Shown here piece after piece: positions 45,250 through 56,632 of a DNA stretch of 64,000 bases (position 1 is the stretch's first letter; each line of letters begins with the position of its first letter). Both the position numbers and the translations under genes were made by a program. The notes under the pieces were generated by a model that saw nothing but the letters and a program-made list of their open reading frames with translations, did no database searches and was not told the DNA's origin. Origin of the DNA: Closterium sp. Naga37s-1 (lineage: Eukaryota; Streptophyta; Zygnematophyceae; Desmidiales; Closteriaceae); NCBI GenBank assembly GCA_947471745.1, contig CANJKZ010000960.1, positions 1,054,001 to 1,118,000 on the forward strand, given 5' to 3'.

Positions 45250-47096
45250 ACTGACCCTTCGTTTGAGTCCACTGCTGCGTCTGCTCTCGTCGCTGAGCTT
45301 GTTGACTTTGCTGCCGCCTGTCGTCTAGACTACGCCACAAGTCTTGCTGCTGAGTCTGAGTCTGCGTCTGTCTGTCCTCCGTCCGTCGGGGGTGAGTGTG
45401 CTCTTGGCACGGACGTCCTTGAGGACAGACAGGAGGAGTTTGAGTGCTTTGCCGCTGCTGTACCTCATCTCGTGTCCATGCTGCTTGCCCCTGAAGGAGA
45501 CCCGGATGCACCAGACATCCCGACCCCGCGCTCTTACGCAGAGGCGATAGAGGGTCCCTACTCCTCTCAGTGGCAGACAGCCATGGACACAAAGATGGCT
45601 TCCTGGAAGTCCACAGGCACCTACGTCGACGAGGTTCCCCCACCTGGGGCGAACATTGTCAGTGGCATGTGGATCTTCAGGGTGAAGCGGCCGCCGGGTT
45701 CTCCGCCTGTCTTCAAGGCGCGTTACGTTGCACGAGGCTTCAGACAGCAACAGGGAGTTGACTTCTTCCAGACCTTCTCCCCTACCCCGAAGATGACCAC
45801 TCTTCGTGTGCTGCTGCACGTTGCCGCTCAGCGTGACTACGAGTTACACTCGCTTGACTTCAGCACAGCCTTCCTACAGGGCAGCCTGCACGAGGAGATC
45901 TGGCTGCGCCGCCCACCTGGCTTCACTGGGTCGTTTCCTGCTGGTACCTAGTGGAGTCTCCGGCGGCCAGTCTACGGTCTCGGCCAAGCACCCCGTGAGT
46001 GGCACGACATACTGAGGACGACTCTTGCTGCTCTTGGTTTTGCTCCTTCCACTTCTGACCCGTCGCTGTTTCTACGCACCGACACCACTCTGCCGACGTT
46101 CTACGTTCTCGAGTACGTAGACGACTTGGTCTTTGCTACTGCTGACACTGAGGCACTCGCCCACGTGAAGTCGGAGCTGCAGAAGAGACACACGTGCACA
46201 GACCTGGGTGAGCTGACAAGCTATCTTGGCTTGCGGATCACCCGGGACAGATCACAGCGCACCATTACCTTGACTCAGTCACACATGGTGCAGCAGGTCC
46301 TTCAGCGCTTCGGCTTCACGTACTCCTCGCCACAGTCCACTCCTCTGCCTACTAGTCACTCGCTCTCAGCTCCACCTTCGGACGAGTCCGTAGAGCCGAG
46401 TGGCCCGTACCCAAAGCTTGTGGGCTGCCTCATGTACCTGATGACGTGCACTCGACCCGACCTCGCGTACCCTCACAGCCTTCTGGCACGCTACGTGGCT
46501 CCCGGCAGGCACCGAAAGGTGCACTGGGATGCTGCGATGAGGGTACTGCGTTACTTGTGCAGTACGTCGGGCATGGGGCTAGTGCTTGGAGGACGGGCTC
46601 GAGTTGTCCTTACTGGTCACGCAGACGCTTCCTGGTCTGACGACTTGACTACGCAGCGGTCGTCACAGGGTTACACCTTCAGCCTTGGCTCCGGCTCTGT
46701 CTCTTGGCGGTCTACCCGCTCATCTTCTGTTCTCAGCTCCAGTTGTGAGGCTGAGATCTACGCTGGGGCCATGGCTGCACAGGAGTTATGCTGGCTCACC
46801 TACCTGCTGACCGACCTGGGAGAGTCGCCTCGTTCTCCTCCAATGCTGTACGTCGACAACAAGGCCATGATTGCCTTGTGTCTGGAGCACAGACTGGAGC
46901 ACAGAACGAAGCACATCGCTCTGCGCTACTTCCTTGCTCGAGAGCTACAGCAGCGTGGTCAGCTTCGTCTTGCTTACGTGGCCTCTCGGGCCAACACTGC
47001 TGATGTTTTCACCAAGGCACTTCAGCCTTGTGATCATCAGCGTTTCTGTACTGTTCTTGGCCTTGTACCTACTGTGCCTTACTTGCTTACTTCTTG
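45250..47096 (+). pseudogene. B1 reverse transcriptase-RNase H remnant
   Basis: Contains PDIPTPRSYAEAIEGPYSSQ, WIFRVKRPPGSPPVFKARYV, the FSTAFLQGSLHEEIWLRRPPGF block and YVDDLVFATADTEAL. RNase H follows with ADASWSDD, SSCEAEIYAGAMAAQEL, YVDNKAMIALCLEHR and TKHIALRYFLARELQQRG, ending ...TVPYLLTS. It closely matches B3 (62000-63645). One or two breaks. Confidence 0.85.
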
Positions 47097-47325
47097 ACTC
47101 TACTTGTACTGTGATCTCTATACATATACCTGCATGCTTACACCTGCTAGGTTGTGTTCACTGTATTGCTTGTTCTCCTTTATATAACTCTGCATGTGAA
47201 CTGGCCTTGTGGCCATTTGCTTGTGCTCAGAATGCGTGGTGACTTTGTGATCCACCCTGAGCTTGCTTTGCCTTTCTTGACCGGTCTTGTGACCTCTTGT
47301 TCTCCCCACTTTGCCTATGGGGGTG

Positions 47326-47457
47326 TGTCAAACTTATATGCTATAGTCTGTTTAGGCTGTAGTGGGGTAGTTCATATAGGGTACAACACTTTTAGGTTTC
47401 CTACTTGTACCCACCTGCTTGCTAGTTCAGTCCATTCCTTCCTTCACTATTCTGACA
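47326..47457 (+). repeat. 3' LTR of B1 (132 bp)
   Basis: Identical to the 5' LTR. The polypurine tract ctatgggggtg lies just upstream, and the target duplication gtcct follows. Confidence 0.95.
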
Positions 47458-47462
47458 GTCCT

Positions 47463-48400
47463 CCCTCACCTGTAGCGCCCCGTCGCCCGTAGCGCCCGGT
47501 CATCCCATCGCTCGTAGCACCATGGCTCCCCGTCGCCCGTATCTCCCCGTCACCTCGTCGCTCGTAGCGCCCCGGTCGCCCGCCTCGAGCCCCGCAGGTT
47601 ATCCGCCCGCTGCCCCATAGGACGTCCCCCTCGGGCCCCTCGAAGCGTGCTCTAAGGCCCCCGCAGGCCCATCACGTCGCCCTGTAGGGCAACCTCTCCC
47701 ACGAGCCCGTCGTGTCGCCCGCCCGTAACCTGCCCGCGTGTCGCCCGTTTGCTCAACCCGTCACCCGCTACTTGTCGCCCGCACGTAACCAGCCCCCCGT
47801 CGCTCGACCACCTGCTCGCCCGTGACCCGCTAGCCCGCCTACCCATCCGTCACACGCTAGCCCGCCTTCTCGCTCGTCACCCGATCACTCCCCCGCCCCC
47901 CTCCCCCCCCCCCCTCTCCCCCCGTAACCCTAATCAGCTGTCCGCCCGTTAGCGCCTGCCCTTTCGCGTCCCACCTGTTCGCCCCGTAGCCCCGTCGCCC
48001 CATACGCCCTGTCGACGTGTAGCCTGTCGCACGCCCCGTACGCCATGTCGCCCCGTACACCGCGTCGCCCCCCCTCCCCCCCCCCTTAGATCGCCCGCGC
48101 CCTGCCAGCAGCTAGCGCCAGTAGCAACCAGCAACGCGCTAGCCCGCTGCCAGAGCCCCTGCCCTCCTGTAGCACCGCACCCGATCGCTCCCAACCGCAC
48201 TAGGCTCCTCCCACCGTACTAGACCACGCCCAACCGCACCCAATCGCACCCGGCCACATCCTAACCGATCCACACCGCATCCGACCGCTTCTAGGCGCCT
48301 TCCACTGCACTAGACCATACCCGACCGCTCCTTACCGCTCCTGACCGCACTCGATAGCTCCTAGCCGCTCTCGAATGCTCCTGACCACCTCTAGCTCCTG
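47463..48400 (+). repeat. Leader repeats of G, part beyond B1
   Basis: First a CGTCGCCCGTAGCGCC-type degenerate array (47463-48080), then a CCGACCGCTCCTAGCCGC-type array (about 48170-48400). The first is continuous in type with 44800-44916 on the other side of B1. Confidence 0.65.
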
Positions 48401-48544
48401 CCGTGGCGTCCGCTAGCGTTCTGCAGTAGCAGGGCCAGCCGCAGCGACAACAGCTCCAACACCCCCTGCAGTGGGGACCTGAGGGTCCAAGGAGCGTCGG
48501 CCCCAGGAGCGGCCCAGTCAGCTGGAGGAATCGTTGCAATGGGC

Positions 48545-48720
48545 GCGACGTTGGTCCCTGCATGTACGGAATCTTGACTGGCCCTGGTGCTGGCACTACC
48601 TGCTGGCGTCCTGACCACTCCGTGTTCCGCTGCTACCATCTCCTCGACAACCTCCACCATAAGCGTTTTGGACCCGACGTGTTCCCCCCCGCATTGGCCT
48701 TCTCTCTCTCGCCGTGGTTA
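48545..48720 (+). pseudogene. Gag zinc-knuckle fragment (G)
   Basis: Encodes CMYGILTGPGAGTTC followed by WRPDHSVFRCYHLLDN and HKRFGPDVFP. It aligns with the gag knuckle regions of A1 and B3 (C-x13-C-x3/4-H-x4-C, then a Leu-Asp pair and a conserved Phe). Upstream, GQPQRQQLQ recalls the Gln-rich stretch before that motif in A1. Only a fragment. Confidence 0.5.
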
Positions 48721-48758
48721 CAATATATCCATCGTCGGGAGCGGAGTCCTAGTTTTTA

Positions 48759-49199
48759 TTGGGTGCTGGGCTCATGGGGCCCCGCTCAAGAGGGGGGGGG
48801 GGGTTGCTACCCGACGGCCAGTCCCAATTGCAGAGAGGTCTATATCTCGTGCCCGTTCGCGGGTCCTTGATGCACTGCGGCCGCTTCGGCCGTAAACGGC
48901 CCCTTGCCATTACCACGGGCGCCCTTTCCCAGCCAACTGAAGAGGATTTCGGAGGGCTGGGCGAGCTAGACCCCACAGTCACACCAGCCGGTGCCAAGAG
49001 AGATGGAGCACCGGTGGCGGGGGACGCTAGGAGGGAGGAGGAATCTGACAAGCCAATTTTCGAAGGATACGTCCTAGGTCAGGCGTCGAACTTCCCGGTG
49101 CTTCCACTTTTGGGAGAGAGTCTGATCTGTTACCATCAGGGGAAAGGAATTCGGTTTTTGTTCCGCATGGATGCCTGGTGCCGCCGGGAAGCGGGTTAG
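48759..49199 (+). other. Unassigned 146-codon open frame
   Basis: Frame starts MGAGLMGPRSRGGGG and ends FRMDAWCRREAG. The middle is Glu/Asp-rich (PTEEDFGGLGEL, REEESDKPIFEGYVLG) and unlike any copia domain I know. It lies between the G gag fragment and the inverted piece G'. It could be a host fragment, another element's coding sequence or a chance frame in GC-rich DNA. Confidence 0.25.
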
Positions 49200-49319
49200 T
49201 TGTTGCAGGTGCTAGCTGTAGGTGGCGCTAGCTAGCTGCAGGTGGCGCTACTTGCTGCTACTGCTGGCGCTAGATGCTGTTCTGCTGGCGGTGCACTGCT
49301 GGAGGGCGCTCGCAAGCAA

Positions 49320-49750
49320 GGCGAGTACGAGCGGACGTGTGGGTGGGTGAGTACGGGCGGGTAGCTACCGGCGGGTGCTTACGAGAGGCCAGGTTCGGAC
49401 AAATGGGCGGGTGCGTACGGGCAAATGCGGAGGAGAGGGCGCGTACGAACGGGCGGATGGGTGGGTATGGGCGGGTGCGTATGGGCGGATGTGTCGTCCT
49501 AGCAGGTGCGTACGGGCGGATGCGAACGGGCGAGCGTCTACCAGCGGGGCCGTCTAAGGGAGGCCGCGGGGACTTCTAAGGGAGGCCGCGGGGCCTTCTA
49601 AGGGAGGCCGCAGGGCCTTTTAAGGAGAGCCTCGGGGCCTAAGGGAGGCCGCGGGGCCTTCTAAGGGAGGCCGCGGGGCCTTCTAAGGAGAGCCGCGGGG
49701 CCTAAGGGAGGCCGCGGGGCCTTCCAAGGGAGGCCGCGAGGCCATCTAGG
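49320..49750 (-). repeat. Leader repeats of G'
   Basis: Two arrays: one of the gggcgggtgcgtac type (about 49330-49550), then a strong ~22-25 bp array of aggccgcggggccttctaaggg (49560-49745). Confidence 0.75.
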
Positions 49751-49883
49751 GGACAACGAGAGGAACGAGGCGTAGGGCGACGAGACGCGAGCGCCAAGGG
49801 AGAAAACCCGAGGCGCGCGGGTGGTGGGCCTATGACTATCGAGAGAAAAAAAAATCGCTAGGGGAAACCGTCGCTCTATACCA

Positions 49884-50020
49884 TGTTTGAATATAAAACG
49901 TAATGAATTGACTAAGGAATGACAAAACAAGAAAGATATAGGAAATGTTAACCCTAACCCAAGCATGAATCTAACACACCTAGACTAACACACATAAACT
50001 ATAACGAATATAGTTTGATA
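49884..50020 (-). repeat. LTR of G' (137 bp)
   Basis: Its reverse complement aligns with 44647-44783 over the full length (shared caaactatatt, tagttt-atgtgtgttagtcta, gttagggtt), at about 70% by eye. Confidence 0.65.
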
Positions 50021-51802
50021 TCAGTGACTGGTGAGCACCACGCCACGTTCACTCGGAGACTTGGGTCTGGCCTGTACACACTACACGTTGAGTCTGCACA
50101 GTTGGCTGCGTCCAGTCAGGTAGCTGCGTCTTGCTCATGTCGGTTACTCATGCACCCGTCCCTCCTCTGGCACCATCGTCTTGGTCACAACGTCTGCATT
50201 GCATGCACTCACGTCTCCTTTTCTCTGGCCTCCCGAGGTCCCTGCCCCTACTCCCTCCGTCGCTTGCGCCGCCGTGCACTCCCTGCGTCGAGGGGCGGCA
50301 GCGCGCCACTCCTCATTCCTTCTCGTTCCCTCCGACCACTGCTCCTCTGCAGACCCTGCTCATGGACGTGTGGGTCCCAGCCCCCGTCCATGGGCCGGGC
50401 CGGGAGCGCTACTTCCTGCTGATCGTCGACGACTACACGCGCTACACCATGGTGATTCCCTTGCAGTGCAAGGGTGACGTCCGTCTTGTTCTGATCCCTT
50501 GGATCCGCGCTGTTTGTCGCCAGCTAAGCGCATGGTTCCGTCAGGACCTCCCGGTACTCCGTCTGCACTCTGACCGTGGAGGTGAGTTTTCCTCCGGTCT
50601 CCTTGAGGACTTTTGTTATGAGGAGGGCATCACCCAGCCATTCACGCCCGGCTTCTCAACAGCAGAATGAAATCGCTGAGCGCCGCTTTGGCTTGGTCAT
50701 GGAGGTTGCTCGCCACTCCATGATCCATGCGGCTTCTCCCCATTTTTTGTGGCCGTTTGCGGTCCAATACGCCGCGCATCAGCTCAACCTCTGGCCCTAT
50801 GTCTATGAGCCAAAGACCTCCCCTACACTGCGTTGGACGGGGGAGGTTGGTGATGCGTCGGCGTTTCGGGTCTGGGGTTTGCTTGCCCTTGTCCGCGATA
50901 CCACCGCGGACAAGCCCTCTTCTCGCACTGTTCATTGCGTCTTCCTTGGCTTTCCCACCGACGCGCGTGGCTGGCAGTTTTACCACCCAACCACGCGTCG
51001 TGTCCTGTCCTCCCAGGACGTCACCTTTGACGAGTCGGATTGCCTCTACCGTCTCTTCCCCCTTGCGTCTTCTCCTGTCTCCCCACCGCCCCTCTTCCTG
51101 GTTCCAGGTTACCCCCTAGTAGACCCCCACCCCCCCTTGTGTCCTGCTCCCTCAGGTGTGTCTCGGGTCACACCACCCCCCTTGCATGAGCCTTTGGAGG
51201 TCTCCTCTGGCCCGGCTGAGGGGGGTGACCCTGCTGCTAACGACACTTCGGCCTCCCGCCGCTCCCCGCGCTTGGAGACCTCTCCTGACTTTTTGCCTCG
51301 GCCGTCTTCGCCGCCTCTGCAGCCTGACGCTGTGCACTCAAGTGCTGCTGGAGGTGGTGGCGCAAGAGGTGTGGACTCTGAGGGTGCTGGCACTGGTGGT
51401 GCTGGTTCTCAGGGTGCTGAGCCTGGAGCTGCTGCGCCTAGGGGTGGGCAGCAGCTACCGTCGGGTCCGCATGAGACCCTCTCGCCGCAGCAGCTGCGTG
51501 AGTGGGTAGTCGGTCGTCGTGCTGACTCTGGAGGTACTACTTCTGGGGATGCTGAGCCTGGGAGTGCTGACTCTAGGGGTGCTGGGCGTGGGGTTGGACA
51601 GCCGCTGCAGTCACGTCCGCAGGAGACTCTGTCGCCGCAGCAGCTGCGTGAGTGAGTGATCAGACGCCGTGCTGACTCTGGAGGTGCTGGTTTTGGGGAT
51701 GCCGAGCCTGGGGATGCTGACTCTGGAGCAGGAGGTGCTAGGTCTGCTGGTGCTAGAGGTACTAGAGCTGGAGGTACTAGAGCTGGAGGTACTGGAGCTG
51801 GA
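50021..51802 (+). pseudogene. Copia pre-integrase, integrase and linker remnant
   Basis: Pre-integrase starts with GEHHATFTRRLGSGLYTL. The integrase core has MDVWVPAPV, VDDYTRYTMVIPL, LHSDRGGEFSSGL and the NEIAERRFG block (50360-50690). The WTGEVGDASAFRVWG and FPTDARGWQFYHP regions follow. A Gly/Ala/Glu-rich linker has two repeated blocks ending LSPQQLRE (about 51480-51510 and 51630-51655). Reverse transcriptase is not reached because A2 begins at 51803. At least one break. Confidence 0.75.
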
Positions 51803-51933
51803 TGTCATAATGTTATATTGCTTACTTTGTGTAGGCTATAGTGGGGTGGCCCATAAGGGGTACAACCCAATTTGGGCTAGTACTTGTACCCAACTTCTGC
51901 TCAATGCATTCATTCTCGTCCATTCTTCTGACA
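51803..51933 (+). repeat. 5' LTR of A2 (131 bp)
   Basis: tgtcataatgttatattgc...cttctgaca. It aligns with the A1 LTR. Confidence 0.82.
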
Positions 51934-51999
51934 TGGTTTCAGAGCAGGTCCTTCGCTAGGACCGTTTTTTTTTAGGACCCACCACAGAGCTGCCCCACG

Positions 52000-52830
52000 A
52001 ATCGCCCCTAGCAGCTAGTCGCGCTGCCCCTAGCAGCCCACGACCCGCCCCCACCGCTAGCGCGCTGCCCGCCCGCCTCCTAGTCACGGCCCTCGCGCCG
52101 CCCCTGCAGCCCGCGCGTCGCCCGCTTGCGACCCGCCCGCCGCCCCTAGGCCCCGCTCGCCTCCTCCTCACGGCCCGCGCGCCGCCCCTGCAGCCCGCGC
52201 ATCGCCCACTCGCGGCCCGCCAGCCGCCCCTGCAGCTTGCGCGTCGCCCGTTTGCGACCCGCCCGCCGCCCCTGCAGCCCACGCGCCGCCCGCTTGCGGC
52301 CCGCCCGCCGCCCCTGCAGCCGGCACGCCGCCCACTTGCGGCCCGCCCGCCGCCCTGCACCTCGCGCGCCGCCCGCTTGCGGCCCGCCCGCCTCCCCTGC
52401 AGCCCAAGCGCGGCCCCTGCAGCCCCGCGCACCGCCCCTGCAGCCCTGTGCACTGCCCCTGCAGCTCGCGAACCGCCCCTGCAGCCCAGCGCACCGCCCC
52501 TGCAGCCCCGCACGCCGCCCCTGCAGCCCCGTGCGCCGCCTCTGCAGCCCCGAGCGCCGCCCCTTGCGGCCCGCTCGCCGCCCCTTGCGGCCTGCGCGCT
52601 GCCCCTGCAGCCCCGGGCGCCGCCCCTTACGGCCTGCCCGCCATCCCTTGAGGCCCGCTCGTCGCCCCTTGCAGCAAGCGCGCAGCCCCTTGCAGCCCGT
52701 GCGCCGCCCCTTGCAACCTGCTTGCCGCCCCTTGCTGCTTGCACTGCCCGCTCTGCGGCTGGCCACCCTAGCCGTGCGCCGCCCTGCCCTGCCTGCGTGC
52801 TGCTCTGCTGGTAGCGCACCGCCCTCCTCT
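52000..52830 (+). repeat. Leader repeats of A2
   Basis: A degenerate array of ~20-24 bp units built on CGCCGCCCCTGCAGCCC, with an alternating CGCTTGCGGCCCGCC variant. Long open frames on both strands here (Arg/Pro/Ala or Arg/Gly/Ala only) follow from composition. Confidence 0.78.
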
Positions 52831-52837
52831 GCCCGCT

Positions 52838-55800
52838 ATGGCTTCTCTCCGAGTACTCGCGTTCGATCATAAGGGCCGTCCGATCCAGTTTGACACGTGG
52901 CTCGACGACTTACAGCTGTACCTACTGAGCGACTCTAGAGACACTGTTTCGTTGTTTGACCACACGTCTGGAGCCTCTCTCGCCCCTCCCGCCACAGCTG
53001 AAAGTGCGACTCGCTCACAGTGGCTTACTCATTACGCTGCTGCTCGCTTAGCCATTCGCAACCACCTGCCGTTAGCCGAATGCGCTCACTTCGGACAGCA
53101 CAGGACTGCACAGGCACTGTACGACGCTGTAGTCGCCCGCTACTCCTCGCCTGCCACTGCTGCTCTAGGCCGTCTTCTACTGCCCTACCTGTTTCCCGAG
53201 CTGTCCGCCTTTGCCACAGTAGAGGACCTCGTTACCCACCTTCGCACTAGCAACGCTCGCTACCGCGCTGCCCTCCCAGCAGAGTTCCTTGACAAGAACC
53301 CGCCCCCGATGTACATCACTCTCTACTTTATAGTCACCCGCCTCCTTGACTCTCTTCGCGCTGTCAGGGACCACTTTCTCGCACTTGACCCCACAGCCCT
53401 CACTGTTGACCTACTCGAGAAGCAACTCCTTGCAGCTGAGACTAGTGTAGTCACTGCTGGTGCCGCTCGTGGCACTCCTCGCACGCCCTTCTTTGAGGGG
53501 TGTTCCCCCTCCCCCCTGCTTCTGGTCAGGTAGCCGCGTCTGGTCAGGTGTTTTTTGCTGCGTCCAGGTCTAGTCCAGCGTCGGCCCCCTGCTCGTGTCG
53601 ACCTCTGTCACACGAGACTCTCCTTTGGCACCACCGCCTTGGTCACCCCTCCCTGCCTCGTCTTTGAGGTATGGCCTCCCGTACCCTTGTCTCTGGTCTC
53701 CCCCGGTCCCTCCCTCCCCTTCCTCCGGGGCCTGCCCCTACCTGTGTTCCTTGTGTCGAGGGCCGGCAGCGCGCCGCTCCTCACTCCTCCGAGTTCCCTC
53801 TGACAGAGGCTCCCCTGCAGACTCTTCACATGGACGTGTGGGGCCCAGCCCGCGTCCGTGGACAGGGTCACGAGCGTTACTTCCTGCTGGTCGTTGACGA
53901 CTACTCGCATTACACCACAGTCTTCCCCTTGCGCCGCAAGGGTGAGGTCACTGAGGTGTTGATCGACTGGATCCACGGTGCCCGTCGTTAGCTCAGCAAG
54001 AGTTTCAGCTCGGACCTTCCTGTTCTGCGTCTGCACTCAGACAGAGGTGGTGAGTTTTCCCCCGACCTTCTGAGGGCCTTCTGTCGTGCGGAGGGCATCC
54101 GCCAGACGTTCACGCTTCCGGCCTCCCCACAGCAAAATGGGATTGCTGAGCGCGTCATTGACATGGTCATGGATGTCGCTCGTACGTCCATGATCCATGC
54201 GGCTGCTCCCCATTTTCTGTGGCCGTTCGCGGTTCAGTACGCTGCGCATCATATCAACCTTCAGCCTCGTGTCTCCTTGCCGGAGACCACACCTACTCTG
54301 CGGTGGACGGGGAAGGTTGGCAATGCGTCTGTGTTCCGTGTCTGGGGATCTCGAGCTTTTGTCCGCGATGCTTCCGCGGACAAGCTGTCCTCCCGTGCCG
54401 TTCCCTGCGTCTTCCTTGGCTTCCCCCCTGACGCCCCTGGGTGGCAGTTTTACCACCCCACCTCGCGTCATGTTTTGTATTCTCAGGACGTCACGTTTGA
54501 CGAGTCGGTGTCTTACTACCGTCTCTTTCCCTACCGCACTGCCCTTCCCCCCCCCCCCCCGCCACTCTTCCTAGCACCAGGTGTTCCTCCGGTAGTCCCC
54601 CTCCCCCCTCAGGGTCCTGCCCCCTCAGGTGTGTCCCAGGTAGACCCTGTCGAGCCTGTCGAGGTAGTTGTCGACTCTGGTGCTGCTAGGGGTGCTGAGC
54701 CTGCTGGTGCGGAGCCTGGGGGTGCTGAGCCTGGGGTTGCTGGGTCTGAGGGTGCGGAGCCTTGGGGTGCTGAGCTTGAGCGTGTGGAGTCTGGGGGTGC
54801 TGAGCCTGGGGGTGCTGAGCTTGAGGGTGCTGAGCCTGGGGGTGCTGAGCCTGGGGGTGCTGAGCCTGAGCGTGCTGAGTCTGGAGGTCCTCCGAGTGTC
54901 CCGTCACGACGGGAGACCCTCTCTCCGCCGCAGCTTCGTGAGTGGTACGCTCGGCGCTGTAGCCGTGCTGCTGAAGCTACTGGGCCTGCTGCTGGAGGTG
55001 CTTCTGGGGCTGGAGCTGCTGGAGGTGCTGCTGGTGCTGGAGCTGCTGGAGGTGCTGCTGGTGCTGCAGCTGCTGGAGCCGCTGGTCCTGGAGGTGCTGG
55101 TGCTGGAGGTGCTGGCACTGTTGGAGGTACTGCTGGTGTTGGAGCTGCTGGAGGTGCTGGAGAAGCTGGTCCCGGTGGTGCTCGTACTGGAGGTACTGGA
55201 GCTGCTGGGGCTGGTGGTGCTACGGGAGTTGGAGCTGTAGGTGCTGGAGCTGTTGCTACTGGCGGTGCTGCTGGAGCTGGAGCTGTTGGAGGTCCTGGAG
55301 CTGGTGGTACAGGTGGGAGTTGTAGCTGGAGACCCTGGGGCTGAGGGTACTGGTGCTGTCTCTGCTGTTTCTGGAGGTGCTGCGCGGCCGCGGCCGTACT
55401 ACGTTCCGCTCCTTCAGCAGGTTCTTGGTCTCCCGCCTTCTATTTGTCCTACTCCTCCTTTCCTGAGTCCGCCGCCTGTCCAGTCACCGTCGCAGTTACA
55501 GCCAGCCTCTCCACTACCTGGTCCTTCTCCTTACTCTGGACCGACTAGAGGACTTACGGAGCGTCGTGAGCCTGAGTCTCGTCCTGCGTCGCCTGATTCT
55601 CGTCCTGCGTTGCCTGAGTCTCGCCCTGTTCGCACTGGTCGTCGTGTTCCGCGTCAGCGTCTTCCTCCTTTCCCCGGCACTCACTCTATGATTCTGCGTC
55701 CTTCCACTGCTCCGCAGCGTGTCCCTCTGCCATCTTCTCCTGCGTCCTCTCTTCCTGCACTTGCAGACCCGGAGTCTGACTCCCTTCGTACTGCTAGTCC

Positions 55801-56503
55801 TACTGTCACGCGTCTCCTGGCCACTTTTGTCACTGACCCTTCCTTTGAGTCCACTGCGGCGTCTGCCTTAGTTGCTGAGCTTGTCAACTTTGCTGCTCAC
55901 TGTCGTCTAGACTACGCCGCTAGTCTTGTTGCTGAGTCTGAGTCTGCGTGTGTCTGTCCTCCGTCCGTCGGGGGTGAGTGTGCTCTTGGCACGGACGTCC
56001 TTGAGGACAGACAGGAGGAGTTTGAGTGCTTTGCTGCTTCTGTACCTCATCTCGTGTCCATGCTGCTTGCCCCTGAGGGAGACCCGGATGCACCAGACAT
56101 CCCGACCCCGCGCTCTTACGCAGAGGCGATAGAGGGTCCTTACTCCTCTCAGTGGCAAGCAGCCATGGATGCCGAGATGGCATCCTGGAAGTCCACAGGC
56201 ACCTACGTCGACGAGGTTCCCACGCCTGGGGCGAACATCGTTAGTGGCATGTGGATTTTCAGGGTGAAGCGGCCGCCGGGTTCTCCGCCTGTCTTCAAGG
56301 CGCGTTACGTTGCACGAGGCTTCAATCAGCGACAGGGAGTTGACTTCTTCCAGACCTTCTCCCCTACCCCGAAGATGACCACTCTTCGGGTGCTGCTGCA
56401 CGTTGCCGCTCAGCGTGACTATGAGCTACACTCTCTTGACTTCAGCACAGCCTTCCTACAGGGCAGCCTGCACAAGGAGAGCTGGCTGCGCCGCCCACCT
56501 GGC
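52838..56503 (+). pseudogene. A2 gag-pol remnant up to B3
   Basis: Gag begins MASLRVLAFDHKGRPIQFDT, with HFGQHRTAQALYDAVVARYS and PELSAFATVEDLVTHLRTSN. Pre-integrase reads HHRLGHPSLPRL. Integrase has HMDVWGPARV, LHSDRGGEF and NGIAERVID. The WTGKVGNASVFRVWGSRAFV and FPPDAPGWQFYHP parts follow, then a linker of alternating G-A-E repeats. Reverse transcriptase starts PDIPTPRSYAEAIEGPYSSQ and runs to FSTAFLQGSLHKE. A few breaks. Confidence 0.82.
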
Positions 56504-56632
56504 TGTCAAACATATCTGCTATAGTCTATCTAGGCTGTAGTGGGGTAGTCCATATAGGGTACAACACTTTTAGGTTTTCATACTTGTACCCACCTGGTGC
56601 CTAGTTCATTCATTCCGTTCTTGATTCTAACA
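56504..56632 (+). repeat. 5' LTR of B3 (129 bp)
   Basis: tgtcaaacatatctgc...gattctaaca, starting inside A2's reverse transcriptase sequence. About 97% identical to 63874-64000. Confidence 0.92.

Larger units (their letters stand above)
44917..47457 (+). mobile_element. B1: recent internally shortened copia element
   Basis: A 2541-bp element with identical 132-bp LTRs (44917-45048 and 47326-47457) and a perfect target duplication gtcct (44912-44916 and 47458-47462). The leader carries the primer-like site, hairpin (45064-45079) and GGGCCCACCAC (45089-45099). It is followed by the reverse transcriptase-RNase H part only. Gag, protease and integrase are absent, so it cannot have moved on its own. 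The coding remainder has one or two breaks. The polypurine tract is ctatgggggtg, next to the 3' LTR. It is inserted in G's leader repeats and is the youngest-looking element here. Confidence 0.92.
49200..50020 (-). mobile_element. G': inverted LTR-plus-leader fragment
   Basis: On the minus strand: LTR 50020-49884 (137 bp, tatcaaactata...tattcaaaca), primer-like site TGGTATAGAGC right after it, AGGCCCACCAC (complement of 49821-49831), then leader repeats down to about 49200. No gag or pol follows. It lies in opposite orientation inside G. Confidence 0.6.
44647..51802 (+). mobile_element. Ty1/copia element G (fragmented), host to B1, G' and A2
   Basis: A degraded short-LTR copia: LTR 44647-44783, primer-like site aggtatcgagc at 44784, and leader repeats of the CGTCGCCCGTAGCGCC type on both sides of the B1 insertion (44800-44916, 47463-48400). 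A gag fragment with zinc-knuckle pattern lies near 48560-48640. Beyond the inverted fragment G', an integrase-to-linker stretch runs from 50021 to the A2 insertion at 51803. Assigning the two coding pieces to one element is inference from order and orientation. It is heavily broken, and its 3' part would lie beyond the window. Confidence 0.55.
51803..56503 (+). mobile_element. Ty1/copia element A2, interrupted by B3
   Basis: 5' LTR 51803-51933, primer site TGGTTTCAGAGC at 51934, hairpin 51947-51963, motif GGACCCACCAC at 51975-51985, leader repeats about 52000-52830, gag from 52838. Pre-integrase lies near 53600, integrase 53830-54520, the Gly/Ala/Glu linker 54660-55340, and reverse transcriptase about 55640-56503, where B3 is inserted. 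The rest should lie beyond 64002. Related to A1 by LTR, primer site and gag. Gag is short and there are a few breaks. Confidence 0.85.

Noticed and set aside
52146-52872. Several long Arg/Pro/Ala frames on both strands in the A2 leader
   Set aside because: Composition effect of the CGCCGCCCCTGCAG repeat. The real gag starts only at 52838.
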